From Gammaproteobacteria bacterium (lineage in GTDB: Bacteria > Pseudomonadota > Gammaproteobacteria > Pseudomonadales > Pseudohongiellaceae), in contig JAPPOG010000010.1 in the NCBI GenBank assembly GCA_028818225.1, forward strand, positions 1 to 64,000: a DNA stretch of 64,000 nt. Reading direction: 5' to 3'. The notes beneath the pieces were generated by a model, which saw only the letters and a program-made list of their open reading frames with translations, was not told the origin of the DNA and ran no database searches. How positions within the stretch are numbered: position 1 is the stretch's first letter; each line of letters opens with the position of its first letter. A program made the translations under genes and the position numbers. This document shows positions 45,956 through 55,726 of this stretch, piece by piece.

Positions 45956-47326
45956 TTGGCCGAACCCGGAGTCAAATTTGCCACCCGCTGGGGATTTATT
46001 CTTGCTGCCATGGGCAGCGCCGTCGGCCTGGGCAACATCTGGCGTTTTACTTTCATGGCTGGTGAGAACGGTGGCGGCGCTTTCATCTTCTTTTATTTCC
46101 TTTTCATTATCTTTCTCGGTATTCCCTGTGTTATCGCAATGATTACCATTGGTCGCCGCGGCGGCCATAGTCCTGCGGGAAGTACCCGTGCGCTTGCAGT
46201 GGCAGAAGGAAAAAGTGAAAACTGGAAGTTGCTTGGCTGGGTGGCAATTATTGTCGGATTTCTCGCCCTTACTTTCTTCAGCGTGATCGCCGGCTGGGTG
46301 CTGGCCTATCTGCCCCAATCACTCATGGGCACCTTTGTCGGCATTACCGCAGAAGAATCGGTACAACTGTTTGACGCGATACAGGCATCCCCTGTTGGCA
46401 TGACTTTCTGGCACGGCGTATTCATGGTGCTTAGCATGTTAATCGTCGCCCGCGGCGTACAAAATGGATTAGAGAAAACAGTTAAGGTAATGATGCCGGC
46501 GCTGTTTATTATTCTTCTGATATTAGTGTTGTATGGTGCACTGGCCGGTGATATCAGCGCCGCGTTGCGCTTCATGTTTGTTCCTGACTTCAGCCGGGTA
46601 AATAACGATGTGGTTTTACTGGCCCTGGGCCAGGCTTTTTTCTCTTTGAGTGTTGGCGGTGGTGGTGTCATGAATTACGGCAGTTACCTGGATAAGCAGG
46701 CTTCCATTCCCCGCTCTGCGTTTGCAATCGCCGGCGCGAATGTCTCGGTGGATATGTTAGCGGGTCTGGCTATCTTTCCGATAGTGTTTGCCTTTGCCAT
46801 GGAACCGGCTTCCGGCCCCGGATTAATCTTTGTCACTTTACCGGTGGCGCTGGGTCAAATGCCGGGCGGGCAAATAATCGGCACCTTGTTTTTATTGTTG
46901 GTGTTATTTGCGGCGCTGAGTACTTCAATCTCAATGCTTGAGTCTGTGGTTTCCCGACTGGTAGAAAGACCGGGCGCCTCACGCAAGCGCATGACCTTAA
47001 TCGCCGGCGGCGTGGCCTGGTTTATAGGTTTGGGTTCGGTCTTCTCCCACAATATCTGGTCAGATTTTACGCCTCTAAATTTCATCCCAATGTTCGAAGG
47101 TTCGACCATCTTCCGCATCATCGATTTTTTCGTGGTGAATAACCTGATTCTCTTCAGTGCATTCTTTATCGCTGTCTTTGTCGGCTGGGTAATGTCGAAA
47201 GACGCCACCTGCGAAGAATTGGGCATGGGTGATTCCCTCGGCTATCGACTCTGGCTTTTCATTATGCGCTTCCTCGCGCCGGTCGCGATTTTCCTGGTCG
47301 CTGTGGTAACAATCCTGAGCTATTAA
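45956..47326 (+). CDS. Sodium-dependent transporter, NSS (SNF) family
   Basis: A 456-residue symporter of the neurotransmitter:sodium type: ATRWGFILAAMGSAVGLGNI (helix 1), then WRFTFMAGENGGGAFIFFYF, with the unwound region residues of LeuT-like proteins. Bacterial members import amino acids. The start is TTG at 45956, eight bases after GGGAG; the N-terminus then matches the family without extension. Solute not predictable. Confidence 0.94.
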   Translation: MAEPGVKFATRWGFILAAMGSAVGLGNIWRFTFMAGENGGGAFIFFYFLFIIFLGIPCVIAMITIGRRGGHSPAGSTRALAVAEGKSENWKLLGWVAIIVGFLALTFFSVIAGWVLAYLPQSLMGTFVGITAEESVQLFDAIQASPVGMTFWHGVFMVLSMLIVARGVQNGLEKTVKVMMPALFIILLILVLYGALAGDISAALRFMFVPDFSRVNNDVVLLALGQAFFSLSVGGGGVMNYGSYLDKQASIPRSAFAIAGANVSVDMLAGLAIFPIVFAFAMEPASGPGLIFVTLPVALGQMPGGQIIGTLFLLLVLFAALSTSISMLESVVSRLVERPGASRKRMTLIAGGVAWFIGLGSVFSHNIWSDFTPLNFIPMFEGSTIFRIIDFFVVNNLILFSAFFIAVFVGWVMSKDATCEELGMGDSLGYRLWLFIMRFLAPVAIFLVAVVTILSY

Positions 47327-47445
47327 CGCCTGATTGCGGGCAGAAAGGTAATTCTGTGCTGTATTTTTGTGCAAAGCCTCATTATTCTTCTGCTTCAGTA
47401 AAAATCGCATTGCGGCCTGCGCAATAATAACGGTACTCTGGACCT

Positions 47446-49620
47446 ATGCAGTCATCTAATCGTTTGAATTACCTCAGTATTTTCAGCCTTTTCCTGTTCT
47501 TATTACTCCCCGGGCAGGGTACTGCTCAGATTGCCGAAGACGAAGCGACTGTTACCTACCCCGCCAGCTATTTTGCTGAATATGCGCCAGTCAGCGCCAA
47601 GGATATGCTGGATCGTATTCCCGGCGTGGGTTCAACCACAGGCGGCGGACCCAGCAGCATAGGCGGTTTTCGTGGCGGTGGCGGTGGCGGTGGCGGACGC
47701 GGCTTCGGTAGCGGCAGCGGTTCCAGTGAAGTATTGATCAATGGCAAACGGACCGCTGGCAAGAATAACCAGACCAGCGGCGTATTGAGCAGGATAACCG
47801 CGGAACAGGTGGACTACATCCAGATTATTCGCGGCACCTCTGGTGAACTGGATGTCCGGGGCAGTGGTCAGGTTATAAATGTTGTTCTATTCGAAGAATT
47901 AGATAACTCCAGCCTTTCTTATCAGATCAACGCCGATAGAAACCGGGATAGCGATATAGCACCAGGCGCAAACCTGTCCTATTCCAATCGAATAGGCGGA
48001 TTTGACTTTGTGCTGAGCGCGGTAGCAGAGCCAAGATATAACCATCGCAAGAGTGTGGAAGACAGTGTCTTTGCTGATCTATCTCCTAACGAGCGCGTGC
48101 TCGAAGACACGATAACCGAACAAACCAGCTATGACTTAACCGCAAACCTGGGTTATGAGTTCGGCGAGCGATCCAGTGCCCGCTTCAATGCACTTTATTC
48201 ACAAAACAATGATCCAACAGAAACCTTTCGCAGCACAACTGACCTGACCACAACGCCCCATGGCTTTTCCTTACAGCGAAATGATATTCCCGGTGAACAG
48301 GATAATTGGGAAATCGGTGGTGATTACGAGACCTTTTATAATAATGGCGATCGTTTTAAGTTTTTGTTCGTACTCAATCAGGAAAATCGGGATAGAACAC
48401 GAGAGCGCTTCGATGTCTTCGATGATGACTCGGAGGAAAAAAACCTTTTCCTGAAAAATGGCAGCGTTACCGAAGAAGAAATTTTTCGCAGCTCTTATAC
48501 ACGAGATATAGTGAGTGGCCAGGATGTTGAATTTGGAATAGAACGGGCAATAACCACACTGGATTCAAATCTTTCCCTGGGTGTACTGAATCCAAGTGGT
48601 ATTAGTTCACCAGCATTCGGCAATCTGGTACCTGTGCCGGTCGACAACGCCAACTCCACAGTTGAAGAAGTGCGCTACGAACCCTTCGTTATTCATAACT
48701 GGAATCTGAATGAGCGCATGTCGCTGGAAAGCACACTAGTTTATGAACAATCAGAGATCACTCAGACTGGAGACGTTTATAACAAGCGTGATTTCGATTT
48801 CTGGAAGCCGAAGCTTGATTTTCGCTATGACCTGACACCAAGCATTCAATTACGCGGCACCATCGAAAAAGTAGTTAGCCAACTTCGCTTCAGCGACTTT
48901 GTTGCTGATACTGACAACAACGATGAAGACTCAAACGTTGCTGCCGGTAATTCAGAGTTACGACAGGAATGGTGGTGGAGTTACAACTTTAATGCGGAAT
49001 ATCGTCTACCCAATGATGTTGGCGTAATTGATGGTCAGCTTTTTTATCACGATCACCGCGACAAGATTGAACGTCTGGATGTCACAGTCGATGAAAATTT
49101 CTTGCTATCAGCCAATGGCAATATTGGCGATGGCATCATGTATGGGGTTCGATTAAATAGCAGTATCCGCATGAACATGATAGGAATGCCAAACCTTCTG
49201 GTATCGACAAGACTAACACTGCAGGATTCCGAGATTACCGATCCCTTTACCGGCGAAGACCGCCGCATGCTGCACCATGGTCGCGGCAGCGCCAATATCA
49301 GTTTTCGCCATGATATACCTCGCTGGAGCCTGAACTGGGGGGCGAGCATCAGGGATCAATTTGACGGCAATACCAAGATCTATGACATAGACGATTTATT
49401 GGATATGTACGGTGAACCAAGCCTGTCCCTCTTCGCAGAATGGATTAGTCCAAGCGGTACCAGCTGGCGCTGGGATGCCAGGGATGTTGGCAATCCCGAG
49501 CGATGTTCTGACAGAACTCGATACGTTGGGCGACTATCAGCAGGGATATTGGAAGAGATCGAGCGGCGCTGCACCATGAGCGGCCTGGTAATGTCATTAA
49601 AGATTACCGGCACTTTTTAA
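47446..49620 (+). CDS. TonB-dependent outer-membrane receptor
   Basis: A 724-residue receptor: signal peptide (IFSLFLFLLLPGQGTAQ), plug domain (APVSAKDMLDRIPGVGST, EVLINGKRTAGKNN, RITAEQVDYIQIIRGTSGEL) and a beta-barrel ending in LKITGTF, with the terminal Phe expected for Bam-mediated insertion. The plug contains an unusual run of eight Gly (GGFRGGGGGGGGRGFG). No TonB box is evident at the N-terminus. It lies near a sodium symporter and a sirtuin. Ligand unknown; the gene follows a possible loose REP fragment. Confidence 0.93.
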   Translation: MQSSNRLNYLSIFSLFLFLLLPGQGTAQIAEDEATVTYPASYFAEYAPVSAKDMLDRIPGVGSTTGGGPSSIGGFRGGGGGGGGRGFGSGSGSSEVLINGKRTAGKNNQTSGVLSRITAEQVDYIQIIRGTSGELDVRGSGQVINVVLFEELDNSSLSYQINADRNRDSDIAPGANLSYSNRIGGFDFVLSAVAEPRYNHRKSVEDSVFADLSPNERVLEDTITEQTSYDLTANLGYEFGERSSARFNALYSQNNDPTETFRSTTDLTTTPHGFSLQRNDIPGEQDNWEIGGDYETFYNNGDRFKFLFVLNQENRDRTRERFDVFDDDSEEKNLFLKNGSVTEEEIFRSSYTRDIVSGQDVEFGIERAITTLDSNLSLGVLNPSGISSPAFGNLVPVPVDNANSTVEEVRYEPFVIHNWNLNERMSLESTLVYEQSEITQTGDVYNKRDFDFWKPKLDFRYDLTPSIQLRGTIEKVVSQLRFSDFVADTDNNDEDSNVAAGNSELRQEWWWSYNFNAEYRLPNDVGVIDGQLFYHDHRDKIERLDVTVDENFLLSANGNIGDGIMYGVRLNSSIRMNMIGMPNLLVSTRLTLQDSEITDPFTGEDRRMLHHGRGSANISFRHDIPRWSLNWGASIRDQFDGNTKIYDIDDLLDMYGEPSLSLFAEWISPSGTSWRWDARDVGNPERCSDRTRYVGRLSAGILEEIERRCTMSGLVMSLKITGTF

Positions 49621-49641
49621 TAGACTCTTTAACGTTTCTCC

Positions 49642-50406
49642 ATGACCTATTCAGAAATCAACTCTGAACAAGTCGCCCTCCTTCGCAGCATGATCGAAGA
49701 AGCACAACGTATTGTTGTCTTCACTGGCGCAGGCATTTCCACCGAATCCGGGATACCGGATTTTCGCGGTCCGGAAGGCGTATGGAAAAAAAGACCACCC
49801 ATCGACTTTCGCGACTTTGTCGCCTCGGAAGAAGTGCGGCGTAAATCGTGGGAACAACGATTTGCAGATGTCTACAAATTAACAGACGCAGCACCCAATG
49901 CAGGTCACACTGCCATTACCAAACTGGTTAATGCCGGCAAAATCACCCACATAATTACGCAAAATGTTGATGGCCTGCACCAGGCCTCGGGCACACCGGA
50001 TGAACTGGTAATAGAACTCCATGGCAATACCAGTTACAGCAAATGCCTGGATTGTGAAAAGCGCTTTGAGAACGAAGACATCAAGAAAGCATTTCTCGCA
50101 GACGGAACCATTCCTTACTGCGACAGTTGCGGCGGTATTGTAAAACAGGCGACCATTTCCTTTGGTCAGCAAATGCCTCTGGCGGAAATGCGGCGCGCCG
50201 AGCAGGCCACCCTCGCCTGCGATCTTTTCATCGCTATTGGTTCATCCCTGGTTGTCTATCCCGCCGCAGGATTTCCACAAGTAGCCAAACAAAACGGTGC
50301 GCGCCTGGTCATCATAAATAATGAGCCCACGGATCAGGACAATCTCTGTGATCTTGTTTTGCACCAACAAATTGGGCCAACTTTATCAGCCGCAGTAAAC
50401 ATGTAG
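49642..50406 (+). CDS. NAD-dependent protein deacylase (sirtuin, Sir2 family)
   Basis: A 254-residue sirtuin: NAD site FTGAGISTESGIPDFRG, TQNVDGLHQASG, catalytic His127 (IELHGN), and a zinc module with Cys135, Cys138, Cys160 and Cys163 (CLDC, CDSC). Length and motifs suit a bacterial deacylase that removes acetyl or longer acyl groups from lysines. The gene is 21 bases after the TonB-receptor stop. Ribosome site is weak. Confidence 0.94.
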   Translation: MTYSEINSEQVALLRSMIEEAQRIVVFTGAGISTESGIPDFRGPEGVWKKRPPIDFRDFVASEEVRRKSWEQRFADVYKLTDAAPNAGHTAITKLVNAGKITHIITQNVDGLHQASGTPDELVIELHGNTSYSKCLDCEKRFENEDIKKAFLADGTIPYCDSCGGIVKQATISFGQQMPLAEMRRAEQATLACDLFIAIGSSLVVYPAAGFPQVAKQNGARLVIINNEPTDQDNLCDLVLHQQIGPTLSAAVNM

Positions 50407-50411
50407 GGCAC

Positions 50412-50442
50412 AAAAAAAGCCGGGAATGAATCACGCCCGGCC
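50412..50442 (-). terminator. Rho-independent terminator of the minus-strand PQQ gene
   Basis: On the minus strand the stem GCCGGG...CCCGGC (arms at 50436-50441 and 50419-50424, 11-base loop) is followed by seven T (A on the plus strand, 50412-50418). It ends the transcript of the gene stopping at 50461. On the plus strand the stem also lies just after the sirtuin, but without a T tract. Confidence 0.8.
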
Positions 50443-50460
50443 TTCTGCATTATCTGCAGA

Positions 50461-52128
50461 TTATTGTGCTGGTCTAAACGCCAGCAATACGTTTCCAGGA
50501 ACCTGGCTAAACTGTCCATAACCGGAACCGACAAACACCATACCGGAACCTGCTGCGATAGAATGGCTATCGATTGAACCGCCGGACCCTTCCACACCAT
50601 TTACGGTTTCGTATTCCTGCACTGTATCGTATTCAAACAGCACAGCGCCGGAATCGGAATCGAAGACAAAAAGGCGTCCATCCAATCCGCCGGCAATAAC
50701 CGCACCATCAACCGACAAAGGGGTAGTTGAAAACCCATAGAGGTTTTCACAGCGGCGTAGCTTGTCGCTGCGCTGTTCATTGCACTCCGGTTGAACTTCA
50801 TAGAACCAGCTTGGCTCGCCAGTACCAACGAAATAAGTGTAGATACCCGGTCGACTTCGACCCGTACCACCCGGATCGTTAATGGTCATGAAGGCACGCT
50901 CGGTGTTCACTGCAATACCCCAGTGGTTACCCCCTAATGCCGTTCCTTCTCCCACTCTTTGGTTCCAGATCATCTGCCCTGACACTGGATCCAGCGCCCA
51001 GATGTCCCCGGATTTTTGTCCTGCGATTAATAATTCCCGATCACCGGTGTCCACCAAGACTGCAGGACCACCGAAATCATAATCTACCGAGTTCGTGTCC
51101 TCGAGAATGATGCAGTTGGGACCGCGCGCGGTACAACCAAAATTCCACATATCGTTAGCCAATGCCTGGAATACCCACTTCTCTTCACCGGTATCCAGAT
51201 CAAGGGCGATGATTGCATCACTGGTGTTGGTGGTAGGATGTGAGGTGTTTTCACCTGTGGTCACATAAATCTGGTTGCGCTCTTCATCGATTGTTGGTGT
51301 CGTCCAAATTGGTGCTCCAGACGGGCCGCGCTGCCTGACACCCGTGGAACTCACCTGGCCGGTATATTCTGCCGCGGGCATGGTGTGGTACTCCCACAGC
51401 TTTGCACCAGTGCGAACATTCAACGCAACAACGGCGCCATGGTTTTCACAACATTCATAATTGGGATTGCCACCGGTAATGACACCGGATCCCGAAACCG
51501 GAACGATGACACGGTCATCATGAATGACCGGTGTCCCGGTAAGCATGCCAACATTATTGGAAGCCTGACCATCGGCTACCCACAGTGCTGCGCCAGTTGT
51601 GGCATTAATAGCGTGAATCCTGGCAGGCATGCCGGCTGGCATATCGCTGAACACCAGCATTCCCTGCCCGTCGATGACGCCATATGCCATGGAAGAACGC
51701 AGCCGCGTGCCAGGTTCATAAACCCACTTGGCACAGCCGGATTGCACATCAAAAGCAAACACGCGACCGGCATCCGTAGCGGAATAGAAAATGGTATCGC
51801 CAATAATGACAGGCGCTGCGCGCATTCCGGAAGTAGCCGGAAAGGCTACTGCCCAGGCCAACTCAAGATTTGAGAGATCGGATGTAGTAAGACCTGCCTG
51901 ATCAGCGGTTAAGTGCCGGGGATTGTTGCCATCAGAATCGGTATAGGTGAACGCTACTGGCTGATTGAGATCCACTTGCCGGTCGCCCACTGCACACATT
52001 GAGGCAGTCACCCACTCTTCGATTGCCGCTGCATCTTGCTGTGCCAGGGATGACGGTGTAACTGCCAGCAATAACACCAGGCACAGAATCGAACTGAATA
52101 TTGAAATAAGACGAGAGTAGTAAGACAT
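50461..52128 (-). CDS. Secreted PQQ propeller, PVA-dehydrogenase-like, without haem
   Basis: A 555-residue exported protein (signal ILCLVLLLAVTPSSLAQ). It is related to the 19242-21125 gene, sharing YECCENHGAV, SGAPIWTTPTIDEERNQIYV, PNCIILEDTNSVDYDFGGPA and GQKSGDIWALDPVSGQMIWN, but lacks a CxxCH motif, so electrons must go to a separate acceptor. Likely oxidises an alcohol in the periplasm. It ends at a good terminator. Confidence 0.92.
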   Translation of the reverse strand: MSYYSRLISIFSSILCLVLLLAVTPSSLAQQDAAAIEEWVTASMCAVGDRQVDLNQPVAFTYTDSDGNNPRHLTADQAGLTTSDLSNLELAWAVAFPATSGMRAAPVIIGDTIFYSATDAGRVFAFDVQSGCAKWVYEPGTRLRSSMAYGVIDGQGMLVFSDMPAGMPARIHAINATTGAALWVADGQASNNVGMLTGTPVIHDDRVIVPVSGSGVITGGNPNYECCENHGAVVALNVRTGAKLWEYHTMPAAEYTGQVSSTGVRQRGPSGAPIWTTPTIDEERNQIYVTTGENTSHPTTNTSDAIIALDLDTGEEKWVFQALANDMWNFGCTARGPNCIILEDTNSVDYDFGGPAVLVDTGDRELLIAGQKSGDIWALDPVSGQMIWNQRVGEGTALGGNHWGIAVNTERAFMTINDPGGTGRSRPGIYTYFVGTGEPSWFYEVQPECNEQRSDKLRRCENLYGFSTTPLSVDGAVIAGGLDGRLFVFDSDSGAVLFEYDTVQEYETVNGVEGSGGSIDSHSIAAGSGMVFVGSGYGQFSQVPGNVLLAFRPAQ

Positions 52129-52236
52129 AAAAAAACCTGCTCGATAAATAAAAGGATGAAATAGTAATTAGCGATCCCAGGGAATGAGCAACTATATGAG
52201 ATCGCAGCAACTTAGGGCTAGTTTCAAATTGTAAAG

Positions 52237-53940
52237 TTAATTCTGTCTGAACCTAATCTGTCCGCCGACTATAGTCATTACATTTTCGCTGGTAAGAATA
52301 TCTTCTTCGGCAACTGTCATCAGATCGCTGTCGAAAACGGTGAAATCAGCATACTTGCCCACTTCAATCGAGCCGCGCAATTCTTCCTGAAAAGCACCAT
52401 AGGCAGGCCAGATAGTTAACATCTTCAAGGCTGTCTCCCGGGAAACTGCCAACTCGGGATGCCAGCCTGCACCGGAGGATCCATCGAGACGTTTTCTGGC
52501 AACCGCCGCATAAAACTCAATGCGTGGATCACCCGCTTCCACCGGCGCATCGGAACCGGCAAGAATCATCAAGCCACGATCAACCAACTGCTGCCAGGGA
52601 TAGGCATAACTCAAGCGATCAGGACCTAAACGATCCGGGGCAAAATTCAAATCGCCAATGCCATGACTGGGCTGCATCGATGGCAGCACACCCAACTCGA
52701 CAAAACGCTGCTGATCTGAAGGTGGAATAATTTGCGCGTGCTCCATGCGCCATCTTAAATCAGTTCGTGCCCATTCATTTCTCGGTACTGCGTTGTATGC
52801 TTCTTCGTACCAATTCAACAATGAACGCACTGCCCTATCCCCGATAACATGGGTTTCAATTTGTATGCCCTGGCGTAATGCAGCATAAAGAATTGGCATT
52901 AATTCTTCTTTAGTGGTGCGATTCATGAATCCGTTATGATCAGCGTCGGAATAATTCTCAATAAGAGCCGCACCACGAGAACCCAATGTGCCGTCGATAA
53001 ATACCTTGATCCCCCGTACGTCAAACATATTATCGCCGGTAGTTTCACGCCCACGCTCTAACATAGTGGCAGCTTCCTGTACTGGAATTGCGGCGTAAAC
53101 CCGGTGGGCCATGTTGCCCTCAGCATGAATCTCTTGCATCAGTTCAACCAGGCGATAGGACATACCAGCATCCTGGGTTTGAGTCCAACCCAATGCAGCA
53201 TTTGCATTTAATCCACGTAACAGATTGTCTTTCAGATAAGCGTCGGTTTCCGGCGGAATCAATTCACGAAATACATTCATGGCATTGGCCAACACATAAC
53301 CGTTTGGTGTGCCATCCAGGTCACGCTCGAATCGCCCACCTTCAGGGTCAGGCGTATCACGAGTGATACCCGCTAACTCGAGTGCTCTGGAATTAACTAA
53401 CGCCGACACACCATCGGCACGAGGCATGAAGAGCGGTTTATTTTGAGTGAAAGGGTCGACATCATATTTGTTGAGAAAGCGACGTTCATCGGTCCACTCT
53501 CTTTCGATCCAGCCGCGACCCTGCACCCATTCGCCATCGGCAATATTCTCAGCCCAGGCTTCGATTGCATCCACTGTTTCAGAAAGTGTGGGAATGCCAA
53601 ACAAACTCAGGGTTTTTGTGCGGCGACCTATGCCTTCCAAGTGCTGATGGCTGTCGGTAAAGCCAGCGAAAACCGTATTACCTGCCAGATCCAGCACTTC
53701 CGCCTGACCACATGAATAGCGCCCAACGCCATCGTTATCGCCCACATAGACGATACGATCTCCCAATACCGCCACAGCTTCAGCAGTCCACTGTTCATCA
53801 TTGGATGTGTAGACTCTGGTGTTGTGCAGCACCAGGTCCGCTTCCTGGCAAGCTGCTGTCTGCGTTGATTGCCCAGTAACAGTGAAAGATTGGCTAGCAA
53901 AGAGTACAGTGAGAAGAAAGCTGGCTGTTTTTCTGATCAC
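52237..53940 (-). CDS. Secreted YtcJ-like amidohydrolase (amidohydrolase family 3)
   Basis: A 567-residue exported protein (signal FLLTVLFASQSFTVTG). Metal ligands: His98 and His100 (DSHQHLEG), IEREWTDERRFLN region, later His in ETHVIGDRAV, MEHAQIIPPSD, and Asp in LAGSDAPVEAGDP. This YtcJ/formamidase-like group hydrolyses C-N bonds. The export is typical of marine Gammaproteobacteria copies. Upstream region contains the REP-like site at 53977. Confidence 0.92.
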   Translation of the reverse strand: MIRKTASFLLTVLFASQSFTVTGQSTQTAACQEADLVLHNTRVYTSNDEQWTAEAVAVLGDRIVYVGDNDGVGRYSCGQAEVLDLAGNTVFAGFTDSHQHLEGIGRRTKTLSLFGIPTLSETVDAIEAWAENIADGEWVQGRGWIEREWTDERRFLNKYDVDPFTQNKPLFMPRADGVSALVNSRALELAGITRDTPDPEGGRFERDLDGTPNGYVLANAMNVFRELIPPETDAYLKDNLLRGLNANAALGWTQTQDAGMSYRLVELMQEIHAEGNMAHRVYAAIPVQEAATMLERGRETTGDNMFDVRGIKVFIDGTLGSRGAALIENYSDADHNGFMNRTTKEELMPILYAALRQGIQIETHVIGDRAVRSLLNWYEEAYNAVPRNEWARTDLRWRMEHAQIIPPSDQQRFVELGVLPSMQPSHGIGDLNFAPDRLGPDRLSYAYPWQQLVDRGLMILAGSDAPVEAGDPRIEFYAAVARKRLDGSSGAGWHPELAVSRETALKMLTIWPAYGAFQEELRGSIEVGKYADFTVFDSDLMTVAEEDILTSENVMTIVGGQIRFRQN

Positions 53941-53976
53941 GTGAATCCTCGATAAATAGCAAAGGGGTAATATAAT

Positions 53977-53997
53977 GGGGCCAGAGGAAAAATAAAG
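53977..53997. repeat. REP-like element, half-site
   Basis: GGGGCCAGAGGAAAAATAAA, between the divergent amidohydrolase and amidase genes, matches the consensus GGGCCAGAGTAAAAATAC with one core change. Confidence 0.5.
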
Positions 53998-54043
53998 TAG
54001 TTATACTTCAAATTCTCCCACTTTGTGTCACCTGAATCCGCCT

Positions 54044-55576
54044 ATGTTAAAGAAATTATTGACTGTCGCTCTTCTAATTTTGGTGGCCCAAGTCGTTGTT
54101 GCCAAGGAATTTAGTTTTTCTGAGGCGACTATCAAAGATATTCAATTAGCGGTCAACGCTGGTGATATAAGTTGTCAGGGTATTGTGGCGGGTTATATAG
54201 CGCGTATCGAGACTTATGATCAGTCTCGCAATATCAATGCCATCACTGAAATAAACCCTAATGCCTTGCAGCTTGCTGCTGAAATCGATCGAGCCCTGGC
54301 ACAAGAAGAAGTGATGCCAGAATTATTCTGTACACCACTTTTAATCAAAGACAATTTCGATACTGCTGACATGGTAACAACAGGTGGTTCGATGGCACTT
54401 GCCGAGAGCATACCTCCTGATGATGCTTTCATGATCCGCAAGCTAAAAGAAGCTGGCGCCATCGTATTGGCAAAAACCAATATGGCGGAATGGGCTTTCA
54501 GTCCGAGACAAACGGTATCCTCTTCTTATGGGCGCACAGCTAATGCCTACAATACAAACTATGTCCCGGCTGGTTCTTCCGGAGGCACAGCCTCAGGAAT
54601 TGCCGCGAGCTTTGGCGTAGCAGGCATGGGAAGCGATACCGGTAATTCCATTCGCGGGCCTTCCTCTCATTTAGCATTATTTGGAATTCGCTCTACCATC
54701 GGATTAACCAGTCGTGATGGCGTAATACCCCTGGCATTCGACCGGGATATCGCCGGGCCGATGACACGCACTGTGGAAGACGGTGTGCGCCTTTTTAATG
54801 TTATTGCCGGTCATGATCCAGCAGACAGCCTTTCTGTCCCGGAGCAACGTGAAGACAACTATCTGGAATTTTTAAACATTAACGGGATTGCAGGCAAAAG
54901 GCTGGGAGTGTTTCGCTCACTTATCGATCATGCAGATGCCGATGAAGAAATCAAATCGATATTCTTCCAAGCAGTTGCTGATCTGGAAGCAGCCGGCGCA
55001 ACGATTATCGATCCTTTTGTGATTACCGACTTCGAAACTATTAGCGATTCGATTGGCGGTTGTCCACGCTTTCGCTATGACATGTGGAATTACCTGAATT
55101 CCCTGGATGATCCACCCTTTGTGGATGTGAATGAAGTACTGCAAGCAGGAAACTACGCCGTGCAATCGGAGCCGTCTTTTAATTATTTTTCCCAGGGGCT
55201 ATTGGATGTTCCTCCCGATGATTGGGAAGAGCCTTGTCCTACCTGGCCCAACCATCCAGAACGTAATCAGTTGCTGAATAACACCGTAGCTGCCATGGAT
55301 GCCGCCGCAGTCGACGCCATTCTGTTTCCTACCTGGTCCAATCCTCCCGCACAAATAGATCGGGGTCGCGAAGACTACAGAGGTGACAACAACCAGTTAC
55401 TGGTGCCCGACGCGGGCCTGCCCGCAGTAACAGTGCCAATGGGTTTTCTGGAAATCGGCTTACCTGCAGGCTTGCAGATTGTAGGTCGCCCGTTCACAGA
55501 GGGCTTGCTGATCGAGATCGCATTCGCCTATGAGCAAAGAACCCAACATCGCAGGCCACCGTCTGGTTTTGACTAG
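54044..55576 (+). CDS. Secreted amidase (amidase signature family)
   Basis: A 510-residue amidase with a signal peptide (LLTVALLILVAQVVVA). Triad: Lys102 (CTPLLIKDNFDT), cis-Ser in VPAGSSGGTASG (178-179), Ser202 in GSDTGNSIRGPS. The start ATG 54044 places the signal at the N-terminus; a TTG at 54023 is less likely. Export distinguishes it from the cytosolic amidase at 24198. With the secreted amidohydrolase next to it, amide-bond cleavage outside the inner membrane is suggested. Confidence 0.92.
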   Translation: MLKKLLTVALLILVAQVVVAKEFSFSEATIKDIQLAVNAGDISCQGIVAGYIARIETYDQSRNINAITEINPNALQLAAEIDRALAQEEVMPELFCTPLLIKDNFDTADMVTTGGSMALAESIPPDDAFMIRKLKEAGAIVLAKTNMAEWAFSPRQTVSSSYGRTANAYNTNYVPAGSSGGTASGIAASFGVAGMGSDTGNSIRGPSSHLALFGIRSTIGLTSRDGVIPLAFDRDIAGPMTRTVEDGVRLFNVIAGHDPADSLSVPEQREDNYLEFLNINGIAGKRLGVFRSLIDHADADEEIKSIFFQAVADLEAAGATIIDPFVITDFETISDSIGGCPRFRYDMWNYLNSLDDPPFVDVNEVLQAGNYAVQSEPSFNYFSQGLLDVPPDDWEEPCPTWPNHPERNQLLNNTVAAMDAAAVDAILFPTWSNPPAQIDRGREDYRGDNNQLLVPDAGLPAVTVPMGFLEIGLPAGLQIVGRPFTEGLLIEIAFAYEQRTQHRRPPSGFD

Positions 55577-55726
55577 TGAAATAGTTCCCCACCAACACTG
55601 GTCTACTCATTAGCAATATCGCCTATTGAGGCTGCTGGCATCACATACCGCAATATTTTACGCGATTGTTTAACTCCCGGTCAGCGGCTACTACAATTAG
55701 GACAGTTAGACCGGACGAAAGGGAAT

